DNA from: Enoplosus armatus
Taxonomy: Eukaryota; Chordata; Actinopteri; Centrarchiformes; Enoplosidae
Direction of reading: 5' to 3'
Assembly (NCBI RefSeq): GCF_043641665.1
Contig: NC_092186.1
Coordinates: 22,607,501 to 22,671,500 of the forward strand
DNA: 64,000 bases
Position 1 is the first letter of the stretch. Every line of letters begins with the position of its first letter. Below, piece after piece: positions 10,084 through 23,100 of this stretch. The position numbers and the translations under genes were made by a program. Under the pieces are notes generated by a model that saw only the letters and a program-made list of their open reading frames with translations, did no database searches and was not told the DNA's origin.

Positions 10084-10430
10084 TCAATCATCTTGGCCCA
10101 AGGTGTTTGTTTTGGACAGTCCATGACAGGCATAAATACAGACTAACAAGACTCCCTGGAGAACTATAGAGTCCCTAGACTGATCACCACCCACAGACTC
10201 CAAGAAGGCTGTATACTTTGAACCGTTGAATGGCAGCTTCTCCTCTGCGACGCCCAATCGGACTACGCTGCTGTTCTCGGGTGAAAACTCCAAGACAGCA
10301 GTGCTCAGCCAGGGACTCAAGAGGATCCCCACAAAAGGAGACAGTCCAACACCTAAAAGAGAGGACCCCTCCCAGACCTGGTTCCGGGAATGAGACCTGG
10401 ATTCCCTGATCTGGCACAGTACTCCTCCAC
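10084..10430 (-). pseudogene. degenerate non-LTR retrotransposon, endonuclease-region remnant
   Basis: The minus-strand reading includes VAEEKLPFNGSKYTAFLE followed by SVGGDQSRDSIVL. This resembles a teleost LINE endonuclease region in which a variant of this motif precedes the GDFNAH catalytic stretch. Here the Gly-Asp-Phe-Asn motif is lost (GVLLVCIYA in its place) and the frame is broken, so it cannot be active. Confidence 0.6.
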
Positions 10431-12115
10431 CATGTTGTTTAAATAGTAAATGCTCGATTGCAGTCTCAGAAATTGCATTATTATTTCAACCAGATGCAAT
10501 TCAAGGTATGCTGCTGGGAAATGAAAGTTAGATTGATGGTTACATGTGACTGGGATCATTTGGTGCTCCCCTTTTAACCTTCTGAACCAATAAATTGATA
10601 ATGTTTTGCGGGGTCTGCATGCAGTTAAGTCACAGAAGCTGCGATAATGTATTAGAGCGAAAATATGAGCAGGGAGTCTGGTGAGACAGTGACTGGTGCT
10701 CTCGTAATCGACTTCACTGCGATAGCCCAAGGCTGATAACTACATAACAACAGACAATGCGCAGGCTCTGCTGGTTCAGACTGTCAGATTGACAGAAGGC
10801 AGACAAAAGGGAACATGTGAATCACTTCCTGCAAACAACTTCCCGGGATCAGTCGCCGCGGTGACTGCGGTGACAACATCGGCCGGTCTGTTCACGTCGA
10901 GGTGTAAAAGTGACCTTTGTTTATCCAAAGTGCAGGACGAGGAACAGTCAAAGGCTCCCGAGCGTTCTGCCCCAATCTGTCCTCAAATTGTGATTTCAGC
11001 TTCATCTTACACGTGACCTGCAACGTTATGAGTATTGATTTATGAGGGAAACATTTGGGGAAATCACAGATTTTGCCCGTGCACCCTGAAAACCTTTTGT
11101 TTTTGTCGACCGAAGACAACTTGTCATATTACAAAAGAACCGTCTTCAGATTTTGTAATGGCACTATGAGCTCGACCATGAACAGACCATAGAAAACCAC
11201 TGTGGTACAGCTTTTCTTTTTAGGAAAAACAGATGGCCTCTTTTAGTAATACTTCTCCGTGCTTGGAACTGAGAGATAAGCAAAAGCGGTTGAATATCAA
11301 CTCAAAATGTGAAATATGCATGCAAAATTGAAGACTTGGTTGCAGATGAAAAGTGTTTGCGTTTGAACACTGAAAATGTTTTCCATGCATTTTGGAGGTT
11401 CTGCTTGATAAATGGTTCTTAGTGTGCCTAATGACAACCACAACCATGTGAAAACGGGTGACATCAGGCTCTGGAATCGTGATTTTGTGCTTCAGTACCT
11501 GCCTTTCCTGGTGCAGTTCTGCCAACATCAGCCTGGTTCTGGATAAGGCCACCACAGTAGAGCTGTGTCCCGAAGCTGGTGTCATAAAAACCAGCTCTGC
11601 ACGCAGCACAATTGAGCCCTGCCCACCAAATCAAGACAAATTAAGTGAAAACCCATGACAGCAATTTCAAAGGGCAATTTACTTAAATTGGAGGAATTAT
11701 TTCCAATGCCTGTGTTCTCCGCAGACTAAAAACAGCTCAAATTTACTTTTAACGGCAAACCAAAAACAAAAGCGGGGCTTTCGTGTGGTCCCATTGAGTA
11801 ACTTTATTGACACAGAAAATTAAGAGAACTGCTAAAATAAAATGGGTGGTAATTCAACACAGGCAAAGCCATGACACAAGAAGGAACAGATGTGTGGGCA
11901 CCAGAGGTTACTGCTTTGTACTTTCATCTACTTGGTGATATGTTGAGTCTCTACACCGTGCAAACCTTCTGTCATCAGATTTTGAATCCTATCTGACTGT
12001 AGGCAGTCAGGATTAGTAAAGTGCTCCCTACTGTGGGGTGGTATGAGAAGGCCCAACACAGCACCGTCGTGGCCCAGCCGGAGGACACAGCATCTCGGCT
12101 GCTCGTTTAAAGCAA
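10431..12115. other. intergenic sequence between LINE remnant and fold-back element
   Basis: I see no gene, RNA or clear repeat here. Short open frames have no recognisable family signature. Confidence 0.45.
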
Positions 12116-12455
12116 GAGTTTGAGAAGATCGATAACACTGCCCAGTAAATATGAAGCTACAGCCGGCAGCCGGTTACCTTAGTTTAGCATAGAGACTGGA
12201 AACAGGGGACACACACACAGCTGGCCTGGCGGGGGGGGGGGGGGGGGTATGCGTGAGACTACTTCTGGTGGATTTTGGCAGAGCCGGGCCAGCTGTTTCC
12301 CCGTTTCCAGTCTTTATGCTAGACAAAGTTAACCAGCTGCTGGCTGAAGCCTTGTATTTAACAGACAGAGATGAGAGTGGGGTCTGTTTTCTCATCTATT
12401 TCTAGGCCAAAAGGTGACTAAGCGTATTTCCCAAAATGTCAAACTATTCCGTTGA
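12116..12455. mobile_element. fold-back (long inverted repeat) interspersed element
   Basis: The left arm (about 12116-12229) contains TAGCATAGAGACTGGAAACA. The right arm (about 12277-12395, with unpaired extension to 12455) contains TTTCCAGTCTTTATGCTAGA. The arms are imperfect reverse complements over roughly 110 bp, including the CAGCTGGCC and AGCCGGTTA-type stretches. A G-run sits in the loop. The right arm and its extension, which includes AGCGTATTTCCCAAAATGTC, resemble a repeat frequently seen in teleost introns and 3'UTRs. It may be one fold-back element or two head-to-head copies. Confidence 0.75.
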
Positions 12456-13800
12456 ACCTTTGTGTGGTTATAACTTGTCAGCCCATTTTTCTACATATTT
12501 TTTCCCCCAAAGATTGTATATATAAGGTCCAAGAAAGTCATAAGCGATGCTTTGCACTTATGTTTATTCACCAAACTGTATGACGGCCCATGAGCACGTG
12601 GTTCACAATGTATGACAAACCCCGAACAAGGACATTAAAATTGCACTTTTAGGACGAGGAGTAAATGAGTTAGGGGTCTCCGCACCTCCGCAGAACCCCC
12701 CCCCTTTGCAGAGGGATGCGCAGTCAGATGTGAGATCATCGCCTGTGACGGCAAAAGGGTGGAAAGTGCGTCACCACAGGCCAGACATCAAAGAGCGCCC
12801 GTCCACAGGGGTTAACATCCAAAAGAGGTTAGCAGGGGTTATAAAAACACATCTATAAACACAGGCCCCACCAACGAGCCATACCGGCAGTTGTTTCTGG
12901 CACTCGGTTGTTGTAATAAACGAACATTAGGTAAGAATACGGTGCGCAGAGGCACCACAGGCGTAAGGACATTCACACAGGGAGACACCCCAGAGGTGTC
13001 AGAAAAACGAGCATGTCAACATTAACTTTTATTAGTTGATGGAAAAATGAGACTAATGGTCTCACTGAAGCTTGACAGAGGGGAGAGATTTGTTGAACTT
13101 CAAAAAGGTCATGGAGGCCCAGCGCTGGGCTGGTTTCCCTTAGTTTTAATTAAACCAAATAGTCAACGGGAGGGACACGTTACCTAATGAGTGGTAACAC
13201 ACAAAGATACGTACTTTTGAGAGCAATTTGTTGAGCTTAGTCACATTAATCATTTTATTTACAGGGCGTTTTTCAAAGTACTCAAAGACGCTTTACACGG
13301 CAAGTTAAGAAGTAGCCAAAGACACACTAAAGGCACAAGGTAGCACAGGACATCAACTCAATTATCAAAGGTCATTTGTTCACAAACAAGCTTTATACTG
13401 ACATTTATTACCTGGGCTTGAGCTTTCAATCATATCACATGATCTTCATCACCATATGGAGTTTGTCCAGTTCCTTTCAGGATTTCTCATCCATGTTGGC
13501 TTGGAAATTGAGTTTCAAGGTGCACACTGTTGCACATCAAGGTCCATTCATTAGACGTCCCGGAGCTTTCAATCATTTCACATGATCATTACACAACAGG
13601 TGGAGTCCGAGGAAGATGAGAGAAAGCTACAGAACAGCTAATTAATAGACCACAAAGATAGGGATTTCTAGAGCATCGTGATGAAGAGAGTCAACCACGG
13701 TTTCCAAGGTAACGTATTTAATGAATAATCAACTTTGAAAGTGAAATGATAAAGATAGATGAGATAACTAGTGTCAGCAGTGTAACACAAATACCAAAAG
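12456..13800. other. intergenic sequence 3' of znhit6
   Basis: No gene is recognised. The stretch separates the fold-back element from the inferred znhit6 poly(A) site. A short similarity repeats within it: CTTTCAATCATATCACATGATC near 13422 and a closely related string near 13566. Confidence 0.45.
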
Positions 13801-13818
13801 AATAAAAAAAAAAGTGTC

Positions 13819-13824
13819 TTTATT
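13819..13824 (-). terminator. znhit6: znhit6 polyadenylation signal
   Basis: TTTATT on the plus strand is AATAAA on the coding strand, about 410 nt past the znhit6 stop codon. It is the first consensus signal downstream of the stop. Confidence 0.55.
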
Positions 13825-14235
13825 TAAGAAAGCATGTTTCCAGACAGATCATCTGAACCTATAGTATAAACCTTAACACTGAAATGGTTCTATGTATATA
13901 CATGCAAACATTGCTTGTTGTACTTTAAAACGACTGAAGACACACGGTGGTGCTGCATTGGTTCACTGTATACTGACACAAGATCGATGACTTCCTGTCA
14001 GATCTGTCCGCCTCCGCATTCATTTCACCCTCAACATCTGGGCATTATCATTCCGATCCACAGCTGTCAGCAGCATTAACGGACTCATTCGGTGACGGGT
14101 ATGAACAGGCACCCGGCTCTTTCACAGCACCCTCCTTAGTCACGCTGACCTCAGCACTCTCTCTGGCAGCTGAGCTGTCATCAGTGGACCAGATCATTTA
14201 TACACTGATCCCTGCTGCTGTCTGCTGGTTCATCT
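13825..14235 (-). other. znhit6: znhit6 3' untranslated region
   Basis: This is the sequence between the stop codon and the inferred poly(A) signal. No further coding potential is seen. Confidence 0.55.
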
Positions 14236-14579
14236 TTAAATCACCTCCATGTCATTAGCAGGGTTTTTGGCACCATCACAGCTCTTAGCGAATGGGTTAA
14301 TTTCTTCTGCATTTCCTTCCTCCTCCTCCTCCTCCTCTTCGTCGCTACTGTCCATGATTTCACCCTCCTCTGGCTCTTCCTCTTGTGCTTCTCTCTTGGC
14401 CCTTTTCTCATGTGGGGGTTCAGTCTCGGGGCTGGTCTCTGGGGTTCCTGTCCAGATGATGGCTCCCCCCGGGGTGCAAGCCCCTTGTGGGGATGGTGAA
14501 ACTCGGGTCACGTCCTCCTTCTCTTGGTCCACCCCTTTGTTCTTTGTTGCAAACTTACTGCAGGCTGATGCAGGTTCAG
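14236..14579 (-). CDS. znhit6: znhit6 coding exon 10 (C-terminal tail)
   Basis: The acceptor is TTGTTTCAG and the phase from exon 9 makes an alanine codon, then [14 protein letters not shown]. The exon encodes a low-complexity tail with KRAKRE, an EEEPEEGE...DEEEEEEEE run and the end NPANDMEVI. The tail is probably disordered; its exact limits in other fish are unknown to me. Confidence 0.85.
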
Positions 14580-17500
14580 CTGAAACAATATGACCCCATT
14601 TGTGTGTAAAAAAAAAAAAAAGCATGATTAAACATGGCTCTTGAAACAGTAAATTCTTACATGTCCAAACATATAAACAAGTCATCAGAGTGGTCTGATG
14701 ACTCATGCTTAAGCAGAAATGGTGAGAAAGAGAAGGACAGTAGAGACAGTTTGGGAATGACGACGCTATGCTTTGGCTCCATGCTGGTTTCCAGGATGAG
14801 GCAGCGTGCCAAGCAATTAGTTATGCAATAAAGAAGGGTGGACATGTGAAAGAAAGGCTGTAGAATAAATGACTGAAAAAAAAAAAAAAAGATAATTGTG
14901 AATTATAATCAATTGTGTCCCCACAGTCCATTTGTGGAAAATTCGGTTTAGACCTCATACACTTTTGCCAACACATTTTCGCCTGTATCCTAAGAAATGG
15001 TTATCCATCTGAGCCTATAATGTGAAAGATTAATGTAATCCAGATTTTCTTCTTTGTGCCGTAATATGAGACACAATTAAAAAGCTATGACTGCCTCCCA
15101 TTACCCATTTATCTTTGGCATGGACCACCAAGAAATAAATTAACATACATATCTTAAGAGTTTGAGTTACGGGTTGAGTACATTCTCAACGGACCATAGA
15201 TTAAAATATAGGCCTGCTTCAGTGTTAATCCTTTCATTAGAGAACTGTCACTAAATATGAAGGTTACTTGTGTAACCCCGGTTCTCTGAGTAGCATGAGT
15301 GAGATGTCTCACTATGGGATACGCTGCCTCCCTTATTCACAGAAGCAGCTACTCCATTACACTACCCAAGTGGCTGGTGTATCCACGCTTTTTTTTTTTA
15401 TGGCTGACAGTGTCACTTGTCATTGAAACACCTCCTCTCACTTCAGAAGCAAAGCTATCTTTACCTGTATAACAACGCTAACTAGCTTAACTGTCCTCAG
15501 ACTGGAGCCAGCCACCTCTGGCGCCGGGCGCTAGTTCGTCAGAGATTTCAGTCCGACTGCTTTTAGCCATCTGTACGTTATAAGCAACTCTGGCATTTCT
15601 CCAAACAGTAGAGTAATGTGGCTTTGCTTACTAGCTAGCTAGGTTTGGCTACACCTAGCAAGCTAACAGTGAGAGAAGCCCACAGTCACATCACTGCCAA
15701 TCTCCGGAACCATCAGCTATCGTCTGATGGGGATTTGAATGCAGACACATTTTAAAAAAGCTAACAAAATGCTAATCTCTAGGGTTCCGAGATGGATGAA
15801 AAGCTAAATCATCACTGCTAACGTTTTAAAGCAATCTGTCACGTAGTGAGACATCGAAAAGAATGCTGTGAAAGAGAACGCAGAGTAATTGTGTTTAGAG
15901 TTTGTGGTCAATGGGGAAAGCTTTTTGTTTAAATTTTGCTCATGACTTATTACTTAAACCCTTTCTCCCTCTATGGAGCACCTACAAAAGCGTCACTGCA
16001 TGAGATTCTGGCTCAGGGTCAATGAGGCCACAAAAAAAGGAGTCAGCCCTGCATGAGCTGGGGCCTGTCAGACCTTCAACATTACTCTACCCTCACTGGA
16101 TATGCCACTGCCACAGTGTCCGATTGCTCTTTATCACTTCCTGCCCAGCTTCCCAGGTCATGGCATGTGAAATTATCAGGATGTTTCTATGGCTAACATT
16201 ATAGCAAAACAGTGCGGCACCAAGGCCTTATCACTGAAAACACACACACACTCACACACTCAGACTAAAATTACCTCATTCGTCATTCAGCCTGTCTGGG
16301 TCTGACAGTATAATGATACTGGGTTAGTGTGGTCTTGGGTGACCATACAAACCCTACTCAGATATAGAGAGTTTGACCACACTGTGAGCAAATCCCTTTT
16401 TTGCATGACATGCAGTCCTACTCTTCTTGGCCCTAAACATCCGGCACTGGAAGAGTCGGACAAACAGGTGAGAAAAATCACAGGCTGATCTCCCGTTTTC
16501 TCATCTTCTGTCATTTCACAACTCATGAGGTCACCGTTCAACGGTAAGCCATGTTTGATCCTCTTTTTGGACATGGTCGCCGTTGAGGTTAAGCTGGTGT
16601 GTGTGATGCTGTGCAGAACACCCTCATTTCCGTTGGGGTAGCATGTTGCCATAGTGAAAAATAAGGGAACAGGGAGTCTTGAAGTCTCAGCTGGAGAAAC
16701 CAGGACATGATACAATGCTGCAGGAATTGGGGAAGTGGAGAGGGGTTAGTGTTTTGGGGCTATGTAGGGTTTTGACTCATGTCATATTTCCACCCTTTTG
16801 AGAAGTTACATAAAACATTGGTGAAAAAGAAAGCATTGAGCTGAATATAGTGATGAAGAGTAATTTTTACGTTAATAAAGCAGTAGGTTAGTGTTGGTGA
16901 AGAAATTAGCTTAAGTCATGACACTTAAAGCTAGATAAGGGTGTTTTTTTTTTACCTCGTCCTTTCAGTGGATAGTCCTTCCAGTGATCTCTGAGTACAA
17001 CGTGCAACACAGGATATTCAATCAGTGTTTTGTAGCTCAGATTGTCCCTTAGGCTCTTGTGAATGTCCAACTCATGGTACCTATTTCAGATAAAATTGAG
17101 ACACAAAAAAAACAAAACACAAAGAGGTGATTACAAGACATCTCACTCACAGCATGCTGGGTAAATTACGTGATATTAGGCTCATTGTCTGTAATTTCAA
17201 GGTTTTAGGTGCTAGGTAGCAACAGAGACAGCAAAAATGGCCACAGTTGTTGAAACTCTTTAACTGGCATCTGTAGCTCTTTATTTCCAGCCGCCTGTGG
17301 TACATTGGTGGCTGTGAAACTTTTGAGGATTGATAGAGATTTGAGTCATGGCTTGGCACACGGAAGACTCCTGCTTGGTGTTCGTCTCAAGAGATGGAAA
17401 TTGACTTCACCAAGAATCAACAACATCTCCCGCAAGCACATGAAACGGCTCTTGCTCCGCCTTTAGCTCTTTGTATGAGATGACATCAGTCTAGTCTTGT

Positions 17501-20065
17501 CTCTAAGTAGTCCTGTCATGCATTAGGGATGGTCATAAATCACTAGACTAAATAGTTAACTGGATTCTTGGGAGACATGGCTTGCCTCTAAACTCAACTG
17601 ATTCAGAACCATGCAGCTTAGGCTGTCATCACCAAAACACAAGGCATCATATATTTTGGATATATACAGTAACTGGCACCATCCCCACTAACTGTCAAAC
17701 CCGTGCCAGACTGAAGATTGTAGAGCCATTGTTTGTTTTGCTAAAAGCCCAAGCAGACTGAGAACCGCCCAGGTAGACACCCACTCCCAAAGCCAATCAA
17801 AGCACTCTGCTATAATGTGACATTTACAGGTCTTTACTGGCGGGCCAGCTTCCAAGAAGCCCTCCCTCCTGGAAGAGTTTCTCTTAGGTGGGCTAAAGAT
17901 CATTTTGCATGGTCCCACAAATAAACGGCAAAATGTGTTGCCACTTCCTGCAGGACAGGATAAAGGGAAAGAAGAGATAGCCTGCGGGTCTCAAAACACA
18001 CAGGAAATTTCTTGCCGCAGTACAACAAATGGTTGCAGGGTATTTCTGGCACACCTCCACATCAGAAGAGTAGAAATATCCTATATAAAGGTGGACACAA
18101 TATTTGTTACATGGATTCTGGGATAGAAAGAAAAAGGCACCATTTATAGGCTCAAAGGTTAAGCAGTGAAACCAGTTTGTCAAGCTGGTGTGCAAAGTAC
18201 TTGCAATGTGCATACCAGACAAATACTGTTTCCATTCCATTTGCTTTTATTTTTTTATGTCTTACTTGCAATAAATGAATGTTCACGGATGTTTTTTATT
18301 TTTGTGAATATACAAGCTAAACTGAAACACAAGTGATTGTAAACAACAGTGAAAGAGGGGATAAGATGGCAAAGCAGATTGTGGCTCCCTGTGGTGTCGA
18401 TGGGATTGTTAAAGCTCTGGCCATTTCTAGAAACACGGCTGGATGACTCAGACAAGAACACGCACACATCTGGTCTCTATATAGTGTTCTAGTGAATGAA
18501 CAGAACAGAGGGCAAGACTGATGTTCTCTTCAGGGAGGTACCACCCCCCCCCCTCCCGCCACTGCTGAGACCCATCCGCTAGGATACAGCAGTGGTAAGG
18601 TTTAAGGACAACGAAACACTGCAAACATTTTGATACTGAAGGGGCATTATTGTGTTAAAAATAATGTTGAAAACTCAGAATAAATCTAGTGCAAAAATAC
18701 ACTGGACATGTACACGGACGTCTACTAGTTGGTCCAGCATTGTTTTGTGAAATGGATTCACTGTAACATATTGTAAGGATGCCTGTTTGGGTTCATGCTG
18801 AATTTGGACGCTCGCTGCCATTTTTTTTGTGTGTTTGTTGCAAATACTATGTCCTCAGTCTCCTTATGTAATGACAGACCAAGGCCTCATTTAGAAATGT
18901 TGTGAATGCACAAATCAGCCCTTGAAAGATGCATATGCGGAGTTGGAATGTGTAAGAACCAAAGTTGACGATGAGAATCAGTTAAGTTAAAATGTTCCCA
19001 TGCCAATGAAATTCATTATGAGTGCTTCACATTCAAATACAAAGACTACTGATAATCCTGGTCTTAATCATTTGGTGGTCACTCGGCTCTCCATAGCATC
19101 AACCTTTTTGAATATATAGCAAAATATTTTGGATTGACGGCGACAACTGAGGTCATTCATTCCAATGGAGGGATGAATGACGAACAGTAACGGACTAATG
19201 CCTCCTTGCAGCCATTGAATCTGTTAACCATTGGACCGCGAATGCTTTGGATTTCTCCACACTGTGTTGAAATTGGACGGTCACTACAACTGGACGACGG
19301 GAGCTCCGTCGTAAACAAAATATTTTAGCTTTTTCTAGACAGACAAACTTCTTTTCCAGAAAGTTAAATTATGCTTTATACTTTAATGATGATCCCATTT
19401 TTTTTTCAACCCATTCCTTCCAAAATGTATCATTATCGAGGGGGCTTTGCTGCTCATGATCACATAAATATTCAACATTCGCCATTGTTGGATCATTTCA
19501 CTTTTCCTCATTTTATTTTGGCGGTTCAGTCCAATTCCTTCATGCAAAGAGCACGCTGCGCTGTCCCAGAGGCAGGGATTGTGTCAACAAAAACGGTCCG
19601 CCAAAATAGCAGAGCAAATCAATTGTCCAAATGAATTTGTTATTATACAAGTCGACTGTCACAAGGTTCTGAAAAGACAATGCTGGTGGAACTTCAGTAA
19701 CTAAGGATGGCCACAAATCTATACAGGTATAAATACCACAACCCAACTGTGACACTGAACAATTACGAAATATAATCTGCCGCTATTAAGTCCTTGCTAT
19801 TTTAGTAACAATACCAAAAACCGGTCCAGCATTGCAGGAGACCTGAGGAAGCATCTGCTGAACAGAAACAAACTTGAACACAGCTTTAGGGCAAGCTGAG
19901 GGAGAGCAGATAGACAGGCTCAGGAGAGGGTTCGCCACAAATATGTGAGAGAAAGCACTGCTTGGACAGGACAGAAAGACCACTGTCTGATGGGATCCAC
20001 AACACTGGTTTAAAAAACACAGACACAGACACACACACACACAGACACACACACACAGACACACA

Positions 20066-20110
<45 letters not shown>

Positions 20111-23100
20111 CATCTCTACTTCGGACACGTCAACAGGCGTAGATGCTCTGTGGGATTCGGCTGGCTGAGAGGAAAAGAAGAGGTGAGGGAAAGCAGGAAA
20201 TGGCATCCTCTGGATCTCAGGAGTGGAATGAATAAAAAGCAAACATTAAAAAAAAAAAAAAAATAACACAAACAAACATCCAGACGGGTGTGAATGGTTC
20301 TCTTGATGCACCGTCCGTCTCCTTTCCAGTAAGAGAATGTTGACTGGTTACACAGCTATGTTTAGTTTAGCACAAGAGCTCCTTTATTGGAGTGCATTGA
20401 TATTCCAGTAGACATGCAACAACAAACACTTGCAGTCATACCCTTTGTGTTACACTTGGCAAACGGCCTCTAAGTAGCCATGACTACTGCTGTCCATGAC
20501 TTCATAACATTAATAATGCCTTTCAAAATGAGGGTCTTTCTTCTGAGACTGTATTATTCAAAAATGTGGAGGCCCTGTTGTGGTTGCAATCCTCTGAGCT
20601 TGTTTGGGACCCCTTAAAATGCAATGTGGCCTCATTCTGTAGGGGGCCTCTCTTCTTATTAGAGCTATAGTTTGTGGCTGTGGTCCTGTTATGTAACTAA
20701 ACCTACTTAATGTAAGATAATTGGATGAGCCTCCTAATTTTGCTCTACTTCCACTCATCCATCCTCAATATAATGTTGAGACTAAACACCTGCTAAGAAC
20801 TGAATAACAAACTTAATAGCCCCTCATTATGCATCCCATACTCAATAACCTTTTCTTGTCATAGCTTAATAGCTCTGAGAGAGAAAGTGGGATAGAGAGA
20901 GTAGATTTATGCCGCTGAATTACTCATTATCACAGACTTGACAAGACACAGTCCAAACATTCTCTCTCCAAAGTCTGATTTACGACTGTAGTGGCTGTAT
21001 CGGGCTAATAGCTGTGAGGAGACATTTATAAAGCCTTTCTCTGTTATGTGCACGCTAACAACTGTTGTGACTCATTTATTTTATACAAATATGCAGGGAA
21101 GGGCAGGAAATGCCTGCGCCTACATACCTATTCGCCTTGACGTGACTATTTCATGTGATCCCCCCACGAACGCTGATGGGCTTCCTCGTGGAGGCGCGAT
21201 AGCAGCCGCTAACGGCAGGTTTCCGTATAGGATGACATCACATGCGTACACTGTATAGGTGAACTCCTATTGTCTTCTATGTCATTATTATTAGCTTCAA
21301 ATGAATTAATGTGCTCCTCGAGCTGTGAGGCTTGGGATTAAAGAGCTCAGGTAATAATGATCCCACAGTTTCAGTTCACTATACTCTTAATGTGCATGAT
21401 TGTTAAAAGAAAAGTATCCCTAAGCTTTCCTTCATTACACTAATAATTACAATATGGTTTTTTTTGTGTGTCATTAAGGCTCATCGTCTTCAGTGGTTAT
21501 TCTTTAAAAAGAAGTTTGTTTTAAAATTCAAGAAGGTGAAACTTTCTGACCCAATGAGGCATATTTTTTAATAACCTATGCTAATGCAGTGTTATAAACT
21601 GCCTTGTAATGACAAGTCATGTCATTGTGAAGGGGACACTGTAAAGATGTGTAGCATCAGAGATAACGACACATTTGTATTAAAACTTTCATGACATTCG
21701 TGCACTGCAAGGGTAAAAGGTAGTGCGTGCAGCCCGGCAAAAAAACAAAAAGAGCATGTGTGCGTTACAAGGACGACGGGTGGGATGGGAAGTTTCATGA
21801 AGTTTCATGACTGGCCAGGGGGGTAATGATTATGAGCACCGCGGATCATCATTCACTCCATGACTAAATGGATATGGAGGGCAGCCAAAGAATCCCAAAG
21901 TAGGCGAGGCAAATGGGTGCTAGCAACACCATCCCCTGACCCCCCCCTCACCCCATGAAAAAAAAAAGCAAAAAAAAAAGCAAGACAGGGCAGGAAGAGG
22001 GAGCACACAGGACAGAAACTATGGAGACGGAGAGTGGGCGAGAGAGAAAGGGAAAGAAAGCAGACGGAATGATGTACATAAAAGTTGCCACAAGACATTT
22101 TCTTGAGCATTTCTCAATGATCAAACTGAAAAGGGGAGGGGAAAAACACCCTCGTGGCCTGCCTGCCAAACGTTTGTGTAGCTTTGCAGGAATTTACGAG
22201 TCTGTGATGTCATGTTCATAAACAAATTATGTTGATTTCATACACGCTGAATAAATCAGTCATGACTGGAAAGTCCAGTCGAACGGTCAGAGCGGTCACA
22301 CAGACCAGATGGGCAAAGGCCATTTTACTTTATACTCAAAACTCCCCACATCGTAAAATGAATGTGCTTTAATTGTGCAGGGCAACATTTGTATCTCCAG
22401 TCCCATCTTGCGCTTCACTTGTGTTGACATTTCAATAACTACATTGCAACTGGGTACTAAATTCACTGTGTGAACTAGAGCCAGATACATGGAACCAATG
22501 TTACTTTATTGCTGATATATCAGAATCGGTGTGTGTGTCAGCATTACATTGTTGGTCAAGTCAATTTTATTTAAATGACACACATTTTCCTCAGGCAATA
22601 GATGCCATGTATCCTGTACACATTGAACAAAAGAGCAAAATTACAATCCGTCGCAATTCTCAATTTTAGGGATCCCTGCCAAAAATGTTTGGTTTTTAAT
22701 GCTTTATGTTGAAAAACAAATATTGGCCGATATATCGTTATTGGATTAATAATTGTTCAGTCCTATCATATCCAGATCTCTTTTGTGACCCGGCACCCAC
22801 AATTCCATTAAGAAGGGAAGCGAAAATATATTCCCCTATAGGAATCAAGGATGTATCAGACCTTATTGATCATGGGATAGGTGACAAGCAGAAAGTAAAT
22901 CTCACCTCACAGAGTTAGCTTTTCTCCCCTCTGCTTTCATGAAGACTTTCACGCGATCAAACGGAGCGTGCACATACATCTTCAACCTGAAACAGAAATT
23001 CACATCAACACAGGAGGTGAGAGACTCAACTCCAACCTAACCCTTAAAAAGACAATTAAAAAAACAAAACAAAACAGAACACATAAGAACCTGTGAAGTG

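Larger units (their letters stand above)
17081..22905 (-). other. znhit6: znhit6 intron 8 (5.8 kb)
   Basis: No nested gene is supported. It holds a compound CA/GACA microsatellite (20016-20109) and a possible old repeat near 22505-22760. Open frames such as 19886-20242 on the minus strand translate the microsatellite. Confidence 0.6.

Noticed and set aside
14249..14593. Plus-strand open frame rich in serine opposite znhit6 exon 10
   Set aside because: It is the antisense reading of the Glu-rich tail; the minus-strand frame joins correctly to znhit6 exon 9.
17600..17660. Possible box C/D snoRNA in a znhit6 intron (TGATGA-like box on the minus strand)
   Set aside because: The nearest CTGA is too close and there is no terminal stem. 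A host-gene link to snoRNP assembly would be neat but is not supported.
19786..20242. Cys/Val-rich minus-strand open frames
   Set aside because: They are translations of the CA/GACA microsatellite.
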